The notes under the pieces: generated by a model | The model's input: only the letters and a program-made list of their open reading frames with translations | Database searches by the model: none | What the model was told of the DNA's origin: nothing | Assembly: GCF_004216955.1 (NCBI RefSeq) | Contig: NZ_SGXL01000001.1 | Location: 1,049,034-1,113,033 of the forward strand | Reading direction: 5' to 3' | From: Fictibacillus sp. BK138 | GTDB taxonomy: Bacteria; Bacillota; Bacilli; Bacillales; Fictibacillaceae | Length of the DNA: 64,000 bases | Part shown: positions 26,690 to 36,307 of the stretch, in pieces | How positions within the stretch are numbered: position 1 is the first letter of the stretch | Layout: each line of letters starts with the position of its first letter | Program-made: the position numbers and the translations under genes

Positions 26690-28864
26690 CTATTTTTGAT
26701 CCTCATCCTTAAACTCTGTAGGTATCTCACTTTCTGTAATAGGTTCCTCTTTATCTATCTCTTCTTCAACAGAATCAGTTTCTTCCATGTTTTCTCTTTC
26801 TTCGTAAACTGCTTCTTCATTAGAAAAATCATCTTCTTCGTATTCTTCTTCTATTGTTGCTGCAGCTTCTTGGTAATCATCCATAAAATTGATTTCTTCT
26901 TCAGAATCCGACGTTTCACCTAAACGGAATTGATCGACTTCTTGCTGAAGCGTCAAAGCAATTTCCTGTAATTCGGTAGCAGCCAGGTTCACTTGATGAA
27001 TCGCTTCTTTTTGATGGACACTTGAAGCACTTACTTGTTCACTTGTCGCAACAGATTCCTCTGAAATGGCACTTACCTCGAACAACTTTTCCGATAAGTT
27101 TTCATTTGCCGATTCCACACGGCCGATTGCACCTTTTACTTGAGTGATTCTGCCGTTTATCTTTGAAACATTATGAATGATACTAGTGAAAGCTTGTTCT
27201 GTTTGTTGTACAGATATTTGCTGATCATTTCTGTATTGTTCAAAACGAACTGTTTCTTTTGATAATAACTCCATCTGACTTGTCATTGATTTTACAAGCT
27301 GCTGGATTCTAAGGGCCTCATTTTTAGATCGTTCTGCAAGTTTTCTAACTTCACTAGCTACTACAGAGAATCCTCGGCCCGCTTCACCTGCTCTTGCCGA
27401 TTCAATGGCAGCATTTAATGCAAGTAAGTCTGTGCTTCCCGCAATTTCTTGAATCGTTTCCACGATAGAATTGATTTGTTTAGACTGCTGAGAAGCATGC
27501 TGAATTTCAGAAATTAAGCTCTGAGCCAGTTCCAAGAATTGTTCGGAATGGGTATTAAGACGCTGTACAGTATCTGAGCCTGCCTTACCGTCGTTTTCAG
27601 CTTTTTGGGCATCCTGTGAAATCTCATCACTTATTGTTGCTGTTTCTTTAATAGATTCTGTGACTCCAGATAATAGAACCGTACATTCATGAAGGTGATC
27701 TGCCTGGCTTTGAGCACCTGTTGCTACTTGGGAGATAGCTTCTGTTACTTCATCACTTTGGGCAGTTGTTTCTTCAGATACAGCTGCCAGATTTTGGGAA
27801 GAACTCGTAAGCTTTTCAGCAGCATGCTTTACTTCGTTCATAGATTTCTGCATCTTTTCTGCCATGGCATTAAAGGTTTGGGCAAGGTCTGCCATTTCGT
27901 CTTTGGCTGAAGTATGTACACGGTAAGAGAGATCTCCTTCACCGATAATGGTAGCACCTTCTTTAAGTACAGAAATAGAAGATTGTATGGAGCGCAGTAG
28001 CCAAACACCGATAACGCCTAAAATAGCAAGAATGATTACACTAAGTGCAATTAAGCAGATTGTCAGCCAGAATTTAACCGACTTTTGTTTTTCTGAGAGA
28101 GCTGTATTCTCCTTTTGTAAGGATTTTTCAGCATCTGAAGTAGATTGGTCTACTACTCCAGCAATTTTTTCAAATGTTTTTATGTCATCTTCAATTCGCT
28201 TTGTGATCGTTTGTATGGAATCTGCAGAGTTTGTGTACTTTAATAGTTTTGATTTCATGCTTGATAATTGATCTGCAGGTATATTTTTTGTATCCAGCAT
28301 TTGGTCGAATGCAAATGCGCTGTCTTTAAAGCTCTTTACGGAAGTACTATCGTATTTAATATGAACATCTTTTTCATATGTTTGCATTTGCAGCAGATTT
28401 ACGAGTAAAGCCTGATCATTCATTGTCTTTACTGTTTCCGCAAATTCATCAGAAGTATCTGCCATCATCTGTTTTAATGAGTTCAGCTGGCTGGTTAGAC
28501 CCGTTGCAGATTCAAATGAGGTTTGATAAGCAGTGAGATCACTTTCAATACCTTTGATGGATTTGTTACCAGTGTCTTTTGCCAGCTTGCTTGTTTCAGT
28601 CTGCAATGCTTTTAGATAAGTTAGAACGTTCTGTTTAGAGTCTGCACTAGGAGAACGCAGGTATTCTTGTTCCATTTTCCGTACTTCATTAAAAGAACTT
28701 CGAATATTGCTGCTCGAAAGAAATGCACTCTGCACACTTTCTCTTTCGCTCTCCATTTTAGAATTCTGCCATAAAAATAAACCAATAAATGCAAGTAATA
28801 CTATCATTCCGGCTAAACTGATAAGAAGCATCAGTTGGACTCTTTTTCGAATTGTCATGTTCAT
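26690..28864 (-). CDS. Methyl-accepting chemotaxis protein with long acidic C-terminus
   Basis: A 724-residue transmembrane chemoreceptor. TM1 at about 9-31, an all-helical extracellular sensor to about 265, TM2 at about 268-290, HAMP to about 340 ([14 protein letters not shown]), then the signalling domain with tip [29 protein letters not shown] and an adaptation-like helix. After about residue 650 comes a ~70-residue tail very rich in Glu/Asp, not a usual feature of MCPs. The ligand is unknown. ATG 28864 follows AGGGGGG at 7 nt. A sigma-D-like promoter lies just upstream. Confidence 0.92.
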   Translation of the reverse strand: MNMTIRKRVQLMLLISLAGMIVLLAFIGLFLWQNSKMESERESVQSAFLSSSNIRSSFNEVRKMEQEYLRSPSADSKQNVLTYLKALQTETSKLAKDTGNKSIKGIESDLTAYQTSFESATGLTSQLNSLKQMMADTSDEFAETVKTMNDQALLVNLLQMQTYEKDVHIKYDSTSVKSFKDSAFAFDQMLDTKNIPADQLSSMKSKLLKYTNSADSIQTITKRIEDDIKTFEKIAGVVDQSTSDAEKSLQKENTALSEKQKSVKFWLTICLIALSVIILAILGVIGVWLLRSIQSSISVLKEGATIIGEGDLSYRVHTSAKDEMADLAQTFNAMAEKMQKSMNEVKHAAEKLTSSSQNLAAVSEETTAQSDEVTEAISQVATGAQSQADHLHECTVLLSGVTESIKETATISDEISQDAQKAENDGKAGSDTVQRLNTHSEQFLELAQSLISEIQHASQQSKQINSIVETIQEIAGSTDLLALNAAIESARAGEAGRGFSVVASEVRKLAERSKNEALRIQQLVKSMTSQMELLSKETVRFEQYRNDQQISVQQTEQAFTSIIHNVSKINGRITQVKGAIGRVESANENLSEKLFEVSAISEESVATSEQVSASSVHQKEAIHQVNLAATELQEIALTLQQEVDQFRLGETSDSEEEINFMDDYQEAAATIEEEYEEDDFSNEEAVYEERENMEETDSVEEEIDKEEPITESEIPTEFKDEDQK

Positions 28865-28884
28865 ATGTATTCCCCCCTGCAATT

Positions 28885-28910
28885 TTATCGGCTTTTTTTA
28901 CAGTTTTTGA
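28885..28910 (-). promoter_or_regulatory. Sigma-D-like promoter of the chemoreceptor gene
   Basis: On the minus strand GCCGATAA (28892 to 28885) matches the sigma-D -10 consensus GCCGATAT in seven of eight bases, and TCAA about 14 bp upstream resembles the TAAA -35 element. Sigma-D drives flagellar and chemotaxis genes in Bacillus, which fits an MCP. The leader would be only about 15 nt long. Confidence 0.65.
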
Positions 28911-28961
28911 AGTTTTTCTATAAAAGATAATGAAAGAGATTCACTATTGTATACATGTGTC

Positions 28962-28989
28962 TTTACACCTGAGGGAAAGAAGATATAAT
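28962..28989 (+). promoter_or_regulatory. Candidate sigma-A promoter of the EIIC-like gene
   Basis: TTTACA (28962-28967), a 16-bp spacer and a perfect TATAAT (28984-28989), 45 bp before the start codon. Confidence 0.6.
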
Positions 28990-29033
28990 GTGATAGTGTT
29001 ATGTTTTACAACTAGGATTAAAGGAGTAAGATC

Positions 29034-30041
29034 ATGAGGAGTTTTTTACATAAAAAAGGGATAAGTTTGTCACCAAAAGTTTATTTTATAACAGGCTTTC
29101 AATATTTTGCTCTCGGTTTGATGGCTTCTCTTATCGTTGGACTGATTTTTAAAACCATAGGTGAGCAGCTGTCTATTCCGTTTTTTGTTAAGATGGGACA
29201 ATTAGCTATGACGTTGATGGGGCCGGTTATTGGTACGGCAGTTGCTTATGGATTAAAAGCACCTCCACTTGTCCTCTTTTCAGCTGGAATTGCAGGAGCA
29301 GCCGGTGCTGAGCTTGGAAGTGTCGCGGGTTGTTTTGTCGCGGCTCTATTTGCAGTTGAGATCGGAAAACTAGTATCTGGTGAAACCAAATTTGATATTT
29401 TGGTCACGCCTGCTGTAACCATTTTAACCGGTTATACTGTGGCGGCTTTTGTAGGACCGGGAATCGATCAGTTTATGAAAACTTTTGGACAGCTTGTGAT
29501 GTGGGCTACTGAGCAACGGCCATTAATAATGGGAATATTAGTAGCCTTATTATTAGGCCTTGCTCTAACTGGACCCATATCATCTGCAGCTATCGCGATG
29601 ATGTTAGGACTCGAAGGGATTGCAGCTGGTGCGGCAACAATCGGATGTGCTGCACAAATGATTGGCTTTGCAACGAGTAGTTATCGAGAGAATGGCTTTG
29701 GGGGTTGGTTGACACAAGGAATCGGTACATCAAAGCTTCAGTTTCCTAATGTCGTAAAAAACCCTTACATCCTCATTCCTCCAACAGTTGCAGGAATAAT
29801 CATGGCTCCGATCGGAACACTGTATTTTAAAATGGAGAATATTCCAGCTGGTGCTGGGATGGGGACGAGCGGACTGGTCGGTCAGATCATGACACTCAGG
29901 ACTATGGGCTTTACCTTTGAAACATTTCTTGCTATATTTATTTTGCATTTTGCAGGCCCAATAATCATTAGTCTGCTATTATCAGAGTGGCTAAGAAAGA
30001 CAGGCCGGATCAAATTCGGTGATATGAAACTGAATCAATAA
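29034..30041 (+). CDS. PTS EIIC-type membrane protein without EIIA/EIIB
   Basis: A 335-residue polytopic membrane protein of the PTS_EIIC_2 type, rich in Gly and Ala helices (GPVIGTAVAYGLKAPPLVLFS, TGPISSAAIAMMLGLEG, IPAGAGMGTSGLVGQ). No EIIA or EIIB domain or gene is adjacent, so PTS-driven sugar uptake is not shown; the family also occurs as stand-alone proteins of unknown role. ATG 29034 follows AAAGGAG. ytpP starts 13 bp after its stop and is probably co-transcribed. Confidence 0.78.
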   Translation: MRSFLHKKGISLSPKVYFITGFQYFALGLMASLIVGLIFKTIGEQLSIPFFVKMGQLAMTLMGPVIGTAVAYGLKAPPLVLFSAGIAGAAGAELGSVAGCFVAALFAVEIGKLVSGETKFDILVTPAVTILTGYTVAAFVGPGIDQFMKTFGQLVMWATEQRPLIMGILVALLLGLALTGPISSAAIAMMLGLEGIAAGAATIGCAAQMIGFATSSYRENGFGGWLTQGIGTSKLQFPNVVKNPYILIPPTVAGIIMAPIGTLYFKMENIPAGAGMGTSGLVGQIMTLRTMGFTFETFLAIFILHFAGPIIISLLLSEWLRKTGRIKFGDMKLNQ

Positions 30042-30054
30042 GGAGCTGCTTATT

Positions 30055-30378
30055 ATGGAGAACATAAAGTCAATCGAACAATTTCACGAAATCATAAAAT
30101 CGGGTGTAACTGTAGCTGTTTTCTCTGCAGATTGGTGCCCGGATTGTGTTGTTATTAAACCAATCCTCCCTGAGATTGAAGAGGAATATTCACAGTATAA
30201 CTTCGTCTATGCAGACCGGGATGAACTAATCGAACTATGCCAGGAACTGGATATCTTCGGAATTCCTAGTTTTGTGGCCTTTAAAGACGGGCAAGAGATC
30301 GGCCGTTATGTGAATAAAGAAAGAAAAACAAAAGAGCAGATCACAGCCTTTTTAGAAGAATTAAATATCCAAAACTAA
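30055..30378 (+). CDS. ytpP: Thioredoxin-like protein YtpP
   Basis: A 107-residue single-domain thioredoxin-fold protein with active site C28-P-D-C31 (ADWCPDCVVI) and the cis-Pro loop FGIPSF. CPDC rather than CGPC suggests a different redox potential from housekeeping thioredoxin. Length equals B. subtilis YtpP, whose partner is not known. ATG 30055 follows AAGGAG. Cytoplasmic. Confidence 0.9.
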   Translation: MENIKSIEQFHEIIKSGVTVAVFSADWCPDCVVIKPILPEIEEEYSQYNFVYADRDELIELCQELDIFGIPSFVAFKDGQEIGRYVNKERKTKEQITAFLEELNIQN

Positions 30379-30393
30379 TAGTATAAAAGTGTA

Positions 30394-30402
30394 TGTTATA
30401 AT
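30394..30402 (+). promoter_or_regulatory. Extended -10 promoter element of queF
   Basis: TGTTATAAT (TG-N-TATAAT) about 43 bp before the queF start; no clear -35 element, as is usual for extended -10 promoters. Confidence 0.55.
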
Positions 30403-30444
30403 AGCGATATAGTTATTTTTATAATTGAAGGGAAGTATCTCAGA

Positions 30445-30870
30445 ATGGCAAAAGTTGAAGTGAACCACAGTAAATACGAAGGAATTCGTTTTGATATACA
30501 AGATGAGAACGTTATTTTAGTTGATATCTTAGAAACAATTCCGTTTGAATATGAAGGTAAAGAAACAATGGTTACAATTCCGACAACAGAATTTACTTCT
30601 GTTTGTCCTTGGTCAGGACTTCCGGATTTTGCAGATATTATTATTAGCTATATTCCGAACAAAGATTTAGTTGAGATGAAGTCTTTGAAATATTATTTAA
30701 CTTCTTACCGAAACGTAGGAATCTATCAAGAACATGCAACGAACCGCATTAAAGAAGATCTGGTAGAACTTTTAAAGCCTAAATATTTAAAAGTTACAGG
30801 AAACTGGAATGCGCGCGGCGGACTAGGAACTGAAGTAGTAGTAGAATATAAAGAAGATAGCATTAACTAA
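30445..30870 (+). CDS. queF: PreQ1 synthase QueF, short form with a substituted catalytic His
   Basis: A 141-residue tunnelling-fold protein of the QueF family, the NADPH-dependent reductase of preQ0 to preQ1. The thioimide-forming Cys is C54 and the acid is D61 in TSVCPWSGLPDFAD; EMKSLKYYLTSYRN corresponds to the NADPH-binding ESKSLK motif. At the position of B. subtilis His96-Glu97 this protein has Q95-E96 (GIYQEHATN), so one active-site residue differs. It also lacks the ~20-residue C-terminal extension of B. subtilis QueF. It has its own promoter and terminator, no preQ1 aptamer, and lies 7 kb from queDEC. Confidence 0.82.
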   Translation: MAKVEVNHSKYEGIRFDIQDENVILVDILETIPFEYEGKETMVTIPTTEFTSVCPWSGLPDFADIIISYIPNKDLVEMKSLKYYLTSYRNVGIYQEHATNRIKEDLVELLKPKYLKVTGNWNARGGLGTEVVVEYKEDSIN

Positions 30871-30873
30871 ATG

Positions 30874-30897
30874 AAAACCTCCTTTTGGAGGTTTTTC
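30874..30897 (+). terminator. Terminator of queF
   Basis: AAAACCTCC pairs with GGAGGTTTT around TTTT, with a T-run. Confidence 0.9.
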
Positions 30898-30936
30898 ACG
30901 TTGAAATACTTTTTCGCTTGAATGGAGGCGGTCGGT

Positions 30937-31749
30937 TTGAGTAATACAATTAAGCTAAAAAAAGCATTAGAACAAAAACTCTCAAATCCTGAACGAGAAA
31001 TAACGTATATGAGAGAAGAAGAAACGTTGAGAATACAAGATACGCAAACAGGTAAAGGCGTCACTCTTTCTTTAGGCGGCCTTAGTGCCAAATGGGATAA
31101 AGAAAAAGACCAGCTGTTAGAGGAGCTCGTCTATTATGTTGAAGAAGGTTTAAATGACCCTCGTCTATCTGCTGACGAAGAGTCTCTGTCACGTATTTTC
31201 CCTGTTATACGTTCAGCATCATTTCCTGCTGAAACACCAGAAGGAGAAAAGCTCTTCTATCAAGAACACACTGCAGAAACCAGAATTTATTATGCTTTAG
31301 ACCTAGGCAAAACTTATAAACTTTTGACGAATCATAAGATAAGGGAATTAAACATAGAGGAATCTCAGGTTGTTGATGCTGCAAGATTTAACGTGAAGCG
31401 TCTGTCAACAGACTATAAACAGGACCAGGTAGCCGGAAATACTTTTTTCTTTTTAAATCACAATGATGGATATGATGCGAGCAGGATTCTGAATATCAGT
31501 TTCTTAGAAGAGATGAAGAAGCTAATATCAGGTGAGATGGCTTTAGCTGTCCCTCATCAAGATGTATTAATTGTTGCAGATATTCAAAATAAGCAAGGAT
31601 ATGACATTTTAGCCCAAATGGCTATGCAATTTTTCATGAACGGCCGCGTACCTGTAACTGCTTTACCATTTATTTATGAGAATAAAGAACTTGAACCCGT
31701 CTTTATTTTAGCGAAAAATAAGCCCGTAGAAGATGAAACGAACGAGTAA
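30937..31749 (+). CDS. ytpQ: DUF1444 protein YtpQ
   Basis: A 270-residue soluble protein of the DUF1444 family, of unknown function. TTG 30937 is preferred (MSNTIKLKKAL...) because GGAGG lies 8 nt upstream; the ATG at 30922 overlaps that motif. The length then equals B. subtilis YtpQ. In B. subtilis ytpR follows; here a terminator and then sftA follow and ytpR is absent from this place. Confidence 0.85.
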   Translation: MSNTIKLKKALEQKLSNPEREITYMREEETLRIQDTQTGKGVTLSLGGLSAKWDKEKDQLLEELVYYVEEGLNDPRLSADEESLSRIFPVIRSASFPAETPEGEKLFYQEHTAETRIYYALDLGKTYKLLTNHKIRELNIEESQVVDAARFNVKRLSTDYKQDQVAGNTFFFLNHNDGYDASRILNISFLEEMKKLISGEMALAVPHQDVLIVADIQNKQGYDILAQMAMQFFMNGRVPVTALPFIYENKELEPVFILAKNKPVEDETNE

Positions 31750-31771
31750 TCAGTAAATGCAGTTGCTAAAT

Positions 31772-31803
31772 AAAAGCCGCTAGAACATTCTAGTGGTTTT
31801 TAT
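31772..31803 (+). terminator. Terminator of ytpQ
   Basis: AAAGCCGCTAGA pairs with TCTAGTGGTTTT around ACAT, followed by TTATTCTTC. Confidence 0.85.
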
Positions 31804-31904
31804 TCTTCTTTTTGAGTCGCATGTGCTCAAATAAATATTTATACTATTGTTTCTCTTCTATTTTCGCTACAATAAAGAAACAACCAACAGAAATAGGTGA
31901 GAAA

Positions 31905-34520
31905 ATGAGTTGGATAAAAAAATTAATGAATACTTTTTTTGATGATGATAATGAGGATGAATCCTTATATGAAAAAGAAGAGCAGTCTGTAAAAAAGCAG
32001 CCTGCGGATGAGAAAGGCACGCCATCTCCTAAGCCGGCCAGAACACCAGCTTTTAAAAATGGGAGAAAGCCTGTTCAACCTAACAATCAGCATTCAGCTA
32101 AAATGCTGCATAAGTATCCAGAGAATGCTCCTTTCCGTTTCCCGGTCATACCAGATGAAAAAACGAGTAAAAAAGCTCCGATCCAGCGAAATACATATCA
32201 GCCAAGAGAAAATAATTTTGAGAAAGAGCAGGTAGTCCGCAGAGAAGAAAGATCAGCCAGAAGTGAAAGCAGAAGGTCATCTTCTACGGCTCCGAATCAA
32301 AAGAAACCAGAACCTAAACGTCCTGCATTTAAGGCTTCACACGTTCCATCGCCGGTTTATGGTTTTGAGAAAAAGAATAATAGCTCACAGAAGCCAGCAT
32401 ACGATGCTAAAGATTCGTTTTCAGAGAATAAATCACGGTTTACTCCTACTGATGTTCCATCACCTGTTTATGGCTATGGAAAGCGGAAACCTGAGGGGAT
32501 TTTATTTATCGGAAGAGACATTCCTCCAAAAAACTCGATTGCGGAAGAACTTTTGAAGTCAGTAGACGAAGCACTTCCTGCAGCAACTGAAGAAATTGTT
32601 TCGGTTTCAGAAGAAAGAGGAGAAAATGTTGTATTGGAACCTGTAGCTCCTGATGAAGATTTTGTGGATCAAGAACTCATTGTTCAAGAAACTTTTGCAG
32701 CAGAACCTCTATTTGAATTAGAACCAGAGCAAGACTTAGAACAAGAACAAGAACTGCTAACTGAGGAAGCAGAAGTTTTCCATCAGGAAGAAAAGCCAGA
32801 GATCTTCGAAGAGCCAATTCAGCAGGAAGATAAAAGACACAACTTAAATGATGTATCTTCAACTGAACCAGTGCACCAAGAAAAAATTGAACAAGAAAGA
32901 GAAGTACAACAAGAAACAGCTCCAGTTATAAAACGTGAAACACCAAGAAGCGGCGGACAGTATGTTCCTTTTAATGTACTGATGCTTAAAAAGGACAGAC
33001 AGACAAGCATGTCCCAGCCTATAAAAGAACAAACAACAGTGAGACCACAACCGTCTGCTTTTCAATCAAGACCAGAAAAGACGGTAAATGAGAACAAGCA
33101 GTTATATGTTCCATTGTCTTTCTTAAACAAGTCGGCTGTATCCCTAGAAGACGACGATATTTGGCTGAACGAACAAAAACATACTCTTCAGTCAACATTG
33201 GATAATTTTAATGTGAATGCAAAAGTTGTTCACATGACGAAAGGTCCCGCAGTAACTAGATTTGAAGTTCAACCAGCACCTGGAGTCAAGGTTAATAAGA
33301 TCACAAATTTAACGGATGACATTAAGTTAAGCCTTGCCGCAAGAGATATTCGTATTGAAGCGCCAATACCTGGTAAGAACGCAATAGGTATTGAAGTGCC
33401 GAACCAGCATAGCAGAGCGGTATTCTTGCGAGAAATTATTGAGCATGAGGTTTTTAGAGACTCAGCTTCATCTTTAACAGTTGCCTTAGGTCTTGATATT
33501 TCAGGAGCGCCTGTTGTAACTGATCTCCAAAAGATGCCGCATGGTTTAATTGCTGGTGCGACAGGATCAGGGAAGAGTGTTTGTATTAACTCCATTTTAG
33601 TAAGCTTGCTATACAAAGCAAAACCAGATGAAGTAAGGCTGCTGCTTGTTGATCCTAAAATGGTTGAACTTGCGCCTTATAATCATATACCTCATCTTGT
33701 TACACCGGTAATAACCGATGCAAAAGAAGCAACTGCCGCGTTAAAATGGGCTGTTGAAGAAATGGAACGACGCTACGAAGAGTTTGCAAAAAAGGGTGTC
33801 AGAGAGATCAAACGCTATAACGAAAAGATGGAGCAAGAGAGACTCTATCAGAACAAGATGCCTTATATTGTAGTCGTAATTGATGAGCTTGCGGATCTAA
33901 TGATGGTATCTCCACAGGAAGTTGAAGAAGCCATCTGCCGAATTGCCCAAAAGGCGAGAGCTTGCGGCATTCACTTGCTTCTTGCGACTCAGCGTCCGTC
34001 AGTAGATGTAATTACTGGTCTGATAAAAGCGAATGTACCAACACGAACAGCATTTGCAGTTTCATCTGCAATCGATTCACGAACGATTTTAGATATGAGC
34101 GGTGCAGAACGTTTATTGGGCCGCGGTGATATGCTATTCATGGAAAACGGATCGAATAAAGCAGTCCGTATTCAAGGTACCTTCGTATCAGATGAAGAGA
34201 TTGAAGAAGTTACGCGATATGTGAAAGAAGAATATAAAACAGATTATCTATTTACACGCGAGGAACTCATTCAGCATCAGCAAACAACGGAGGTTGAAGA
34301 TGAGCTTTTTGAAGAAGCTTGCTACTATGTGATCGAAGTAGGGGCAGCATCTTCTTCCAGTCTGCAGCGCAGGTTTAGAATCGGCTATAACCGAGCAGCT
34401 AGACTTGTTGATATGATGGAAAGCTTCGGGTTAGTTTCTGAGGCGATGGGAAGCAAGCCGAGACATGTTCTTCTTACACAAGAAGAATTAGAGAATCGTT
34501 TATACAGTCAAGTAGATTAA
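31905..34520 (+). CDS. sftA: Soluble DNA translocase SftA (YtpT)
   Basis: An 871-residue FtsK/SpoIIIE-family motor without N-terminal membrane helices, hence SftA, which clears DNA from the closing septum. The first ~410 residues are an acidic, Gln/Glu-rich disordered linker in which VPSPVYGF.KK and VPSPVYGYGKRK occur in tandem about 40 residues apart. The motor follows, with Walker A GATGSGKSV at 551-559 and Walker B VIDELADLMM around D660. A C-terminal winged-helix gamma domain (SSLQRRFRIGYNRAARLVDMME) reads the KOPS-like SRS sites. ATG 31905 with AGGTGA is chosen; the frame stays open upstream. Confidence 0.93.
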   Translation: MSWIKKLMNTFFDDDNEDESLYEKEEQSVKKQPADEKGTPSPKPARTPAFKNGRKPVQPNNQHSAKMLHKYPENAPFRFPVIPDEKTSKKAPIQRNTYQPRENNFEKEQVVRREERSARSESRRSSSTAPNQKKPEPKRPAFKASHVPSPVYGFEKKNNSSQKPAYDAKDSFSENKSRFTPTDVPSPVYGYGKRKPEGILFIGRDIPPKNSIAEELLKSVDEALPAATEEIVSVSEERGENVVLEPVAPDEDFVDQELIVQETFAAEPLFELEPEQDLEQEQELLTEEAEVFHQEEKPEIFEEPIQQEDKRHNLNDVSSTEPVHQEKIEQEREVQQETAPVIKRETPRSGGQYVPFNVLMLKKDRQTSMSQPIKEQTTVRPQPSAFQSRPEKTVNENKQLYVPLSFLNKSAVSLEDDDIWLNEQKHTLQSTLDNFNVNAKVVHMTKGPAVTRFEVQPAPGVKVNKITNLTDDIKLSLAARDIRIEAPIPGKNAIGIEVPNQHSRAVFLREIIEHEVFRDSASSLTVALGLDISGAPVVTDLQKMPHGLIAGATGSGKSVCINSILVSLLYKAKPDEVRLLLVDPKMVELAPYNHIPHLVTPVITDAKEATAALKWAVEEMERRYEEFAKKGVREIKRYNEKMEQERLYQNKMPYIVVVIDELADLMMVSPQEVEEAICRIAQKARACGIHLLLATQRPSVDVITGLIKANVPTRTAFAVSSAIDSRTILDMSGAERLLGRGDMLFMENGSNKAVRIQGTFVSDEEIEEVTRYVKEEYKTDYLFTREELIQHQQTTEVEDELFEEACYYVIEVGAASSSSLQRRFRIGYNRAARLVDMMESFGLVSEAMGSKPRHVLLTQEELENRLYSQVD

Positions 34521-34543
34521 AGTTAGCTGATGTTCTAATGCTT

Positions 34544-34750
34544 TTGAAAGTGGTTAATATCCGCTCCAGGTTGCTCGCTTTCCGCGGGGCGTGCGGTGAG
34601 CCTCCTGCCGCTACGCGCCATTAGGAGTCTCACCTGCAACACTCGTCCCGCAGGACAAGGAACGCTTGAGCAGCGATACATCGCACGAAGAAAATGTGAT
34701 TTTCATTTTCGAGGAGTCTCGCACCTTGCACTCCAATCAACCTGTCAATG
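34544..34750 (+). repeat. Long GC-rich interspersed repeat, copy 2 (third subtype)
   Basis: Ends match copies 1 and 3 (AAGTGGTTAATATCCGCTCC to CACTCCAATCAACCTGTCAATG). The middle differs: CTCGTCCCGCAGGACAAGGA, then a region with a GAAAATGTGATTTTCATTTTC inverted repeat. Between co-directional sftA and the NaPRTase gene. The frame running through it (34666-34965) is not a credible gene. Confidence 0.88.
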
Positions 34751-34808
34751 AAGTGAAAGAAAAAAAACATAAGCAACAATCTTTTATAAAGAGTATTAAA
34801 GAAAGAAT

Positions 34809-34836
34809 AAACTGGCGGATTGTCCGCCAGTTTTTC
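34809..34836 (+). terminator. Terminator downstream of sftA and the repeat
   Basis: AAACTGGCGGA pairs with TCCGCCAGTTT around a TTG loop, followed by TTTTT. Confidence 0.9.
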
Positions 34837-34976
34837 TATTTTCTGATGAAGGGCTCATCCACTGAAAAGCTCATCATAAATGATTTCCTTGAGTTATTGG
34901 GACTTGTCGGCTATTATAATGTGGGGAATAGTTCCCTTCTGTTATTAACCATGAAAAAGTCATGAGGAGTAAATAG

Positions 34977-36074
34977 ATGAAAGAAATAGAATTAAAGCTG
35001 CAGGGAAAAATCAAGCGGCTGACGAATAAAACATTTAAATTTGATGAACGGATCAGAGAAGGTTGGTTCTCTGCTGTTTATTTTCTTAAAACATGTGAAA
35101 TAGTAGAATCTTTTAAACCTGATAATGTGGTTACCATGCAGTTTTTCCAAAAAAGTGATGCAGTTTTATGCGGTTCGGATGAGGCGATCGCTCTTATAAA
35201 GACATTTGCAAAAGATCCTGAGTCGCTAGAAATTTATTCGCTGAAAGATGGAGATAAAATTTCACCTTTTGAAACAGTACTCACTATAAAAGGACCCTAT
35301 CAGAATTTTGGCTTCCTTGAGGGGATGATTGATGGAATCCTAGCCAGAAGAACGTCGGTAGCTACGAATGTTTATAATGTAGTCAAAGCTGCGAGTAAAT
35401 CCGGTATTCAAAAGCCTGTGATTTTTATGGGTGACAGAGACGATCACTTTGCTCAGCAGGCTGGAGATGGGTATGCATCCTATATCGGAGGCTCAACCGC
35501 ACAAGCTACTCATGCAATGAACGAATGGTGGGGCAAAAAAGGTATGGGTACGATGCCACATGCTCTTATACAGATTTTTAATGGCGATATTGTTGAGGCT
35601 ACGAAAGCATATCATGCGAAATATCCTGAAGATGATCTTATCTCTCTTGTCGATTACAACAACGATGTTATTACAGATGCTCTAAAAGTTGCAAGAGAGT
35701 TTGGGGACACGCTAAAAGGGGTAAGGGTTGATACTTCACGTACGATGGTCGATCAATACTTTTTCAGAAACCCAGATGTGCTCGGTTCTTTTGACCCAAG
35801 AGGCGTTAACCCTGAGTTGATATTTGCACTTCGCAATGCTCTGGATGAAGAAGGCTTTCATCATGTGAAAATCGTTGTAAGCGGAGGATTCAAAAAAGAA
35901 AGAATCGAACAATTTGAAGAGCAAAAAGTTCCTGTAGATATATATGGGGTAGGCAGTAATCTATTAAAGATCAATATCGGATTTACAGGCGACAATGTCC
36001 TGATGCACGATAACCATCAAGCAAAAGCAGGAAGAATCTATCGACATAATCCAAGACTTGAACGTGTAGAATAG
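34977..36074 (+). CDS. Nicotinate phosphoribosyltransferase
   Basis: A 365-residue NAPRTase of the short bacterial type, which makes nicotinate mononucleotide from nicotinate and PRPP in NAD salvage. Family segments are RREGW-like IREGWFSAVYF, FMGDRDDHFAQQAGDGYA, GTMPHALIQIF, SLVDYNND, GVRVDTSR, and the phosphate site VSGGF...YGVGSNLL. Quinolinate PRTase is a related fold but the sequence fits NAPRTase better. ATG 34977 follows GGAGT. Not part of the B. subtilis order between ytpT and murC. Confidence 0.87.
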   Translation: MKEIELKLQGKIKRLTNKTFKFDERIREGWFSAVYFLKTCEIVESFKPDNVVTMQFFQKSDAVLCGSDEAIALIKTFAKDPESLEIYSLKDGDKISPFETVLTIKGPYQNFGFLEGMIDGILARRTSVATNVYNVVKAASKSGIQKPVIFMGDRDDHFAQQAGDGYASYIGGSTAQATHAMNEWWGKKGMGTMPHALIQIFNGDIVEATKAYHAKYPEDDLISLVDYNNDVITDALKVAREFGDTLKGVRVDTSRTMVDQYFFRNPDVLGSFDPRGVNPELIFALRNALDEEGFHHVKIVVSGGFKKERIEQFEEQKVPVDIYGVGSNLLKINIGFTGDNVLMHDNHQAKAGRIYRHNPRLERVE

Positions 36075-36184
36075 GTTTGGATTAAATATTCATTCTTTTG
36101 GTGAAGTTATTAGGAAGGTATTCTTTTAATATCGGACTATTAGAATCTTATCATCTGTCTATCATGGTGATGAAACTCTATTTT

Positions 36185-36193
36185 TGCTATAAT
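36185..36193 (+). promoter_or_regulatory. Extended -10 promoter element of murC
   Basis: TGCTATAAT (TG-N-TATAAT), about 115 bp before murC. The 233-bp gap around it shows nothing else I can support. Confidence 0.5.
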
Positions 36194-36307
36194 GGTTCAA
36201 GTATTTGAATCAGCCTGTAATTTGTAAGATATAACCATTCAAGTAATCAGGCATATAATAATACAAATAGGCCTTTTAGAAGGTGTTCTTTTTGTGGAGG
36301 GCTTTAC

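Noticed and set aside
34666-34965. 99-residue open frame after sftA
   Set aside because: It starts within the long repeat and runs through a strong terminator; no credible ribosome binding site or protein-like conservation.
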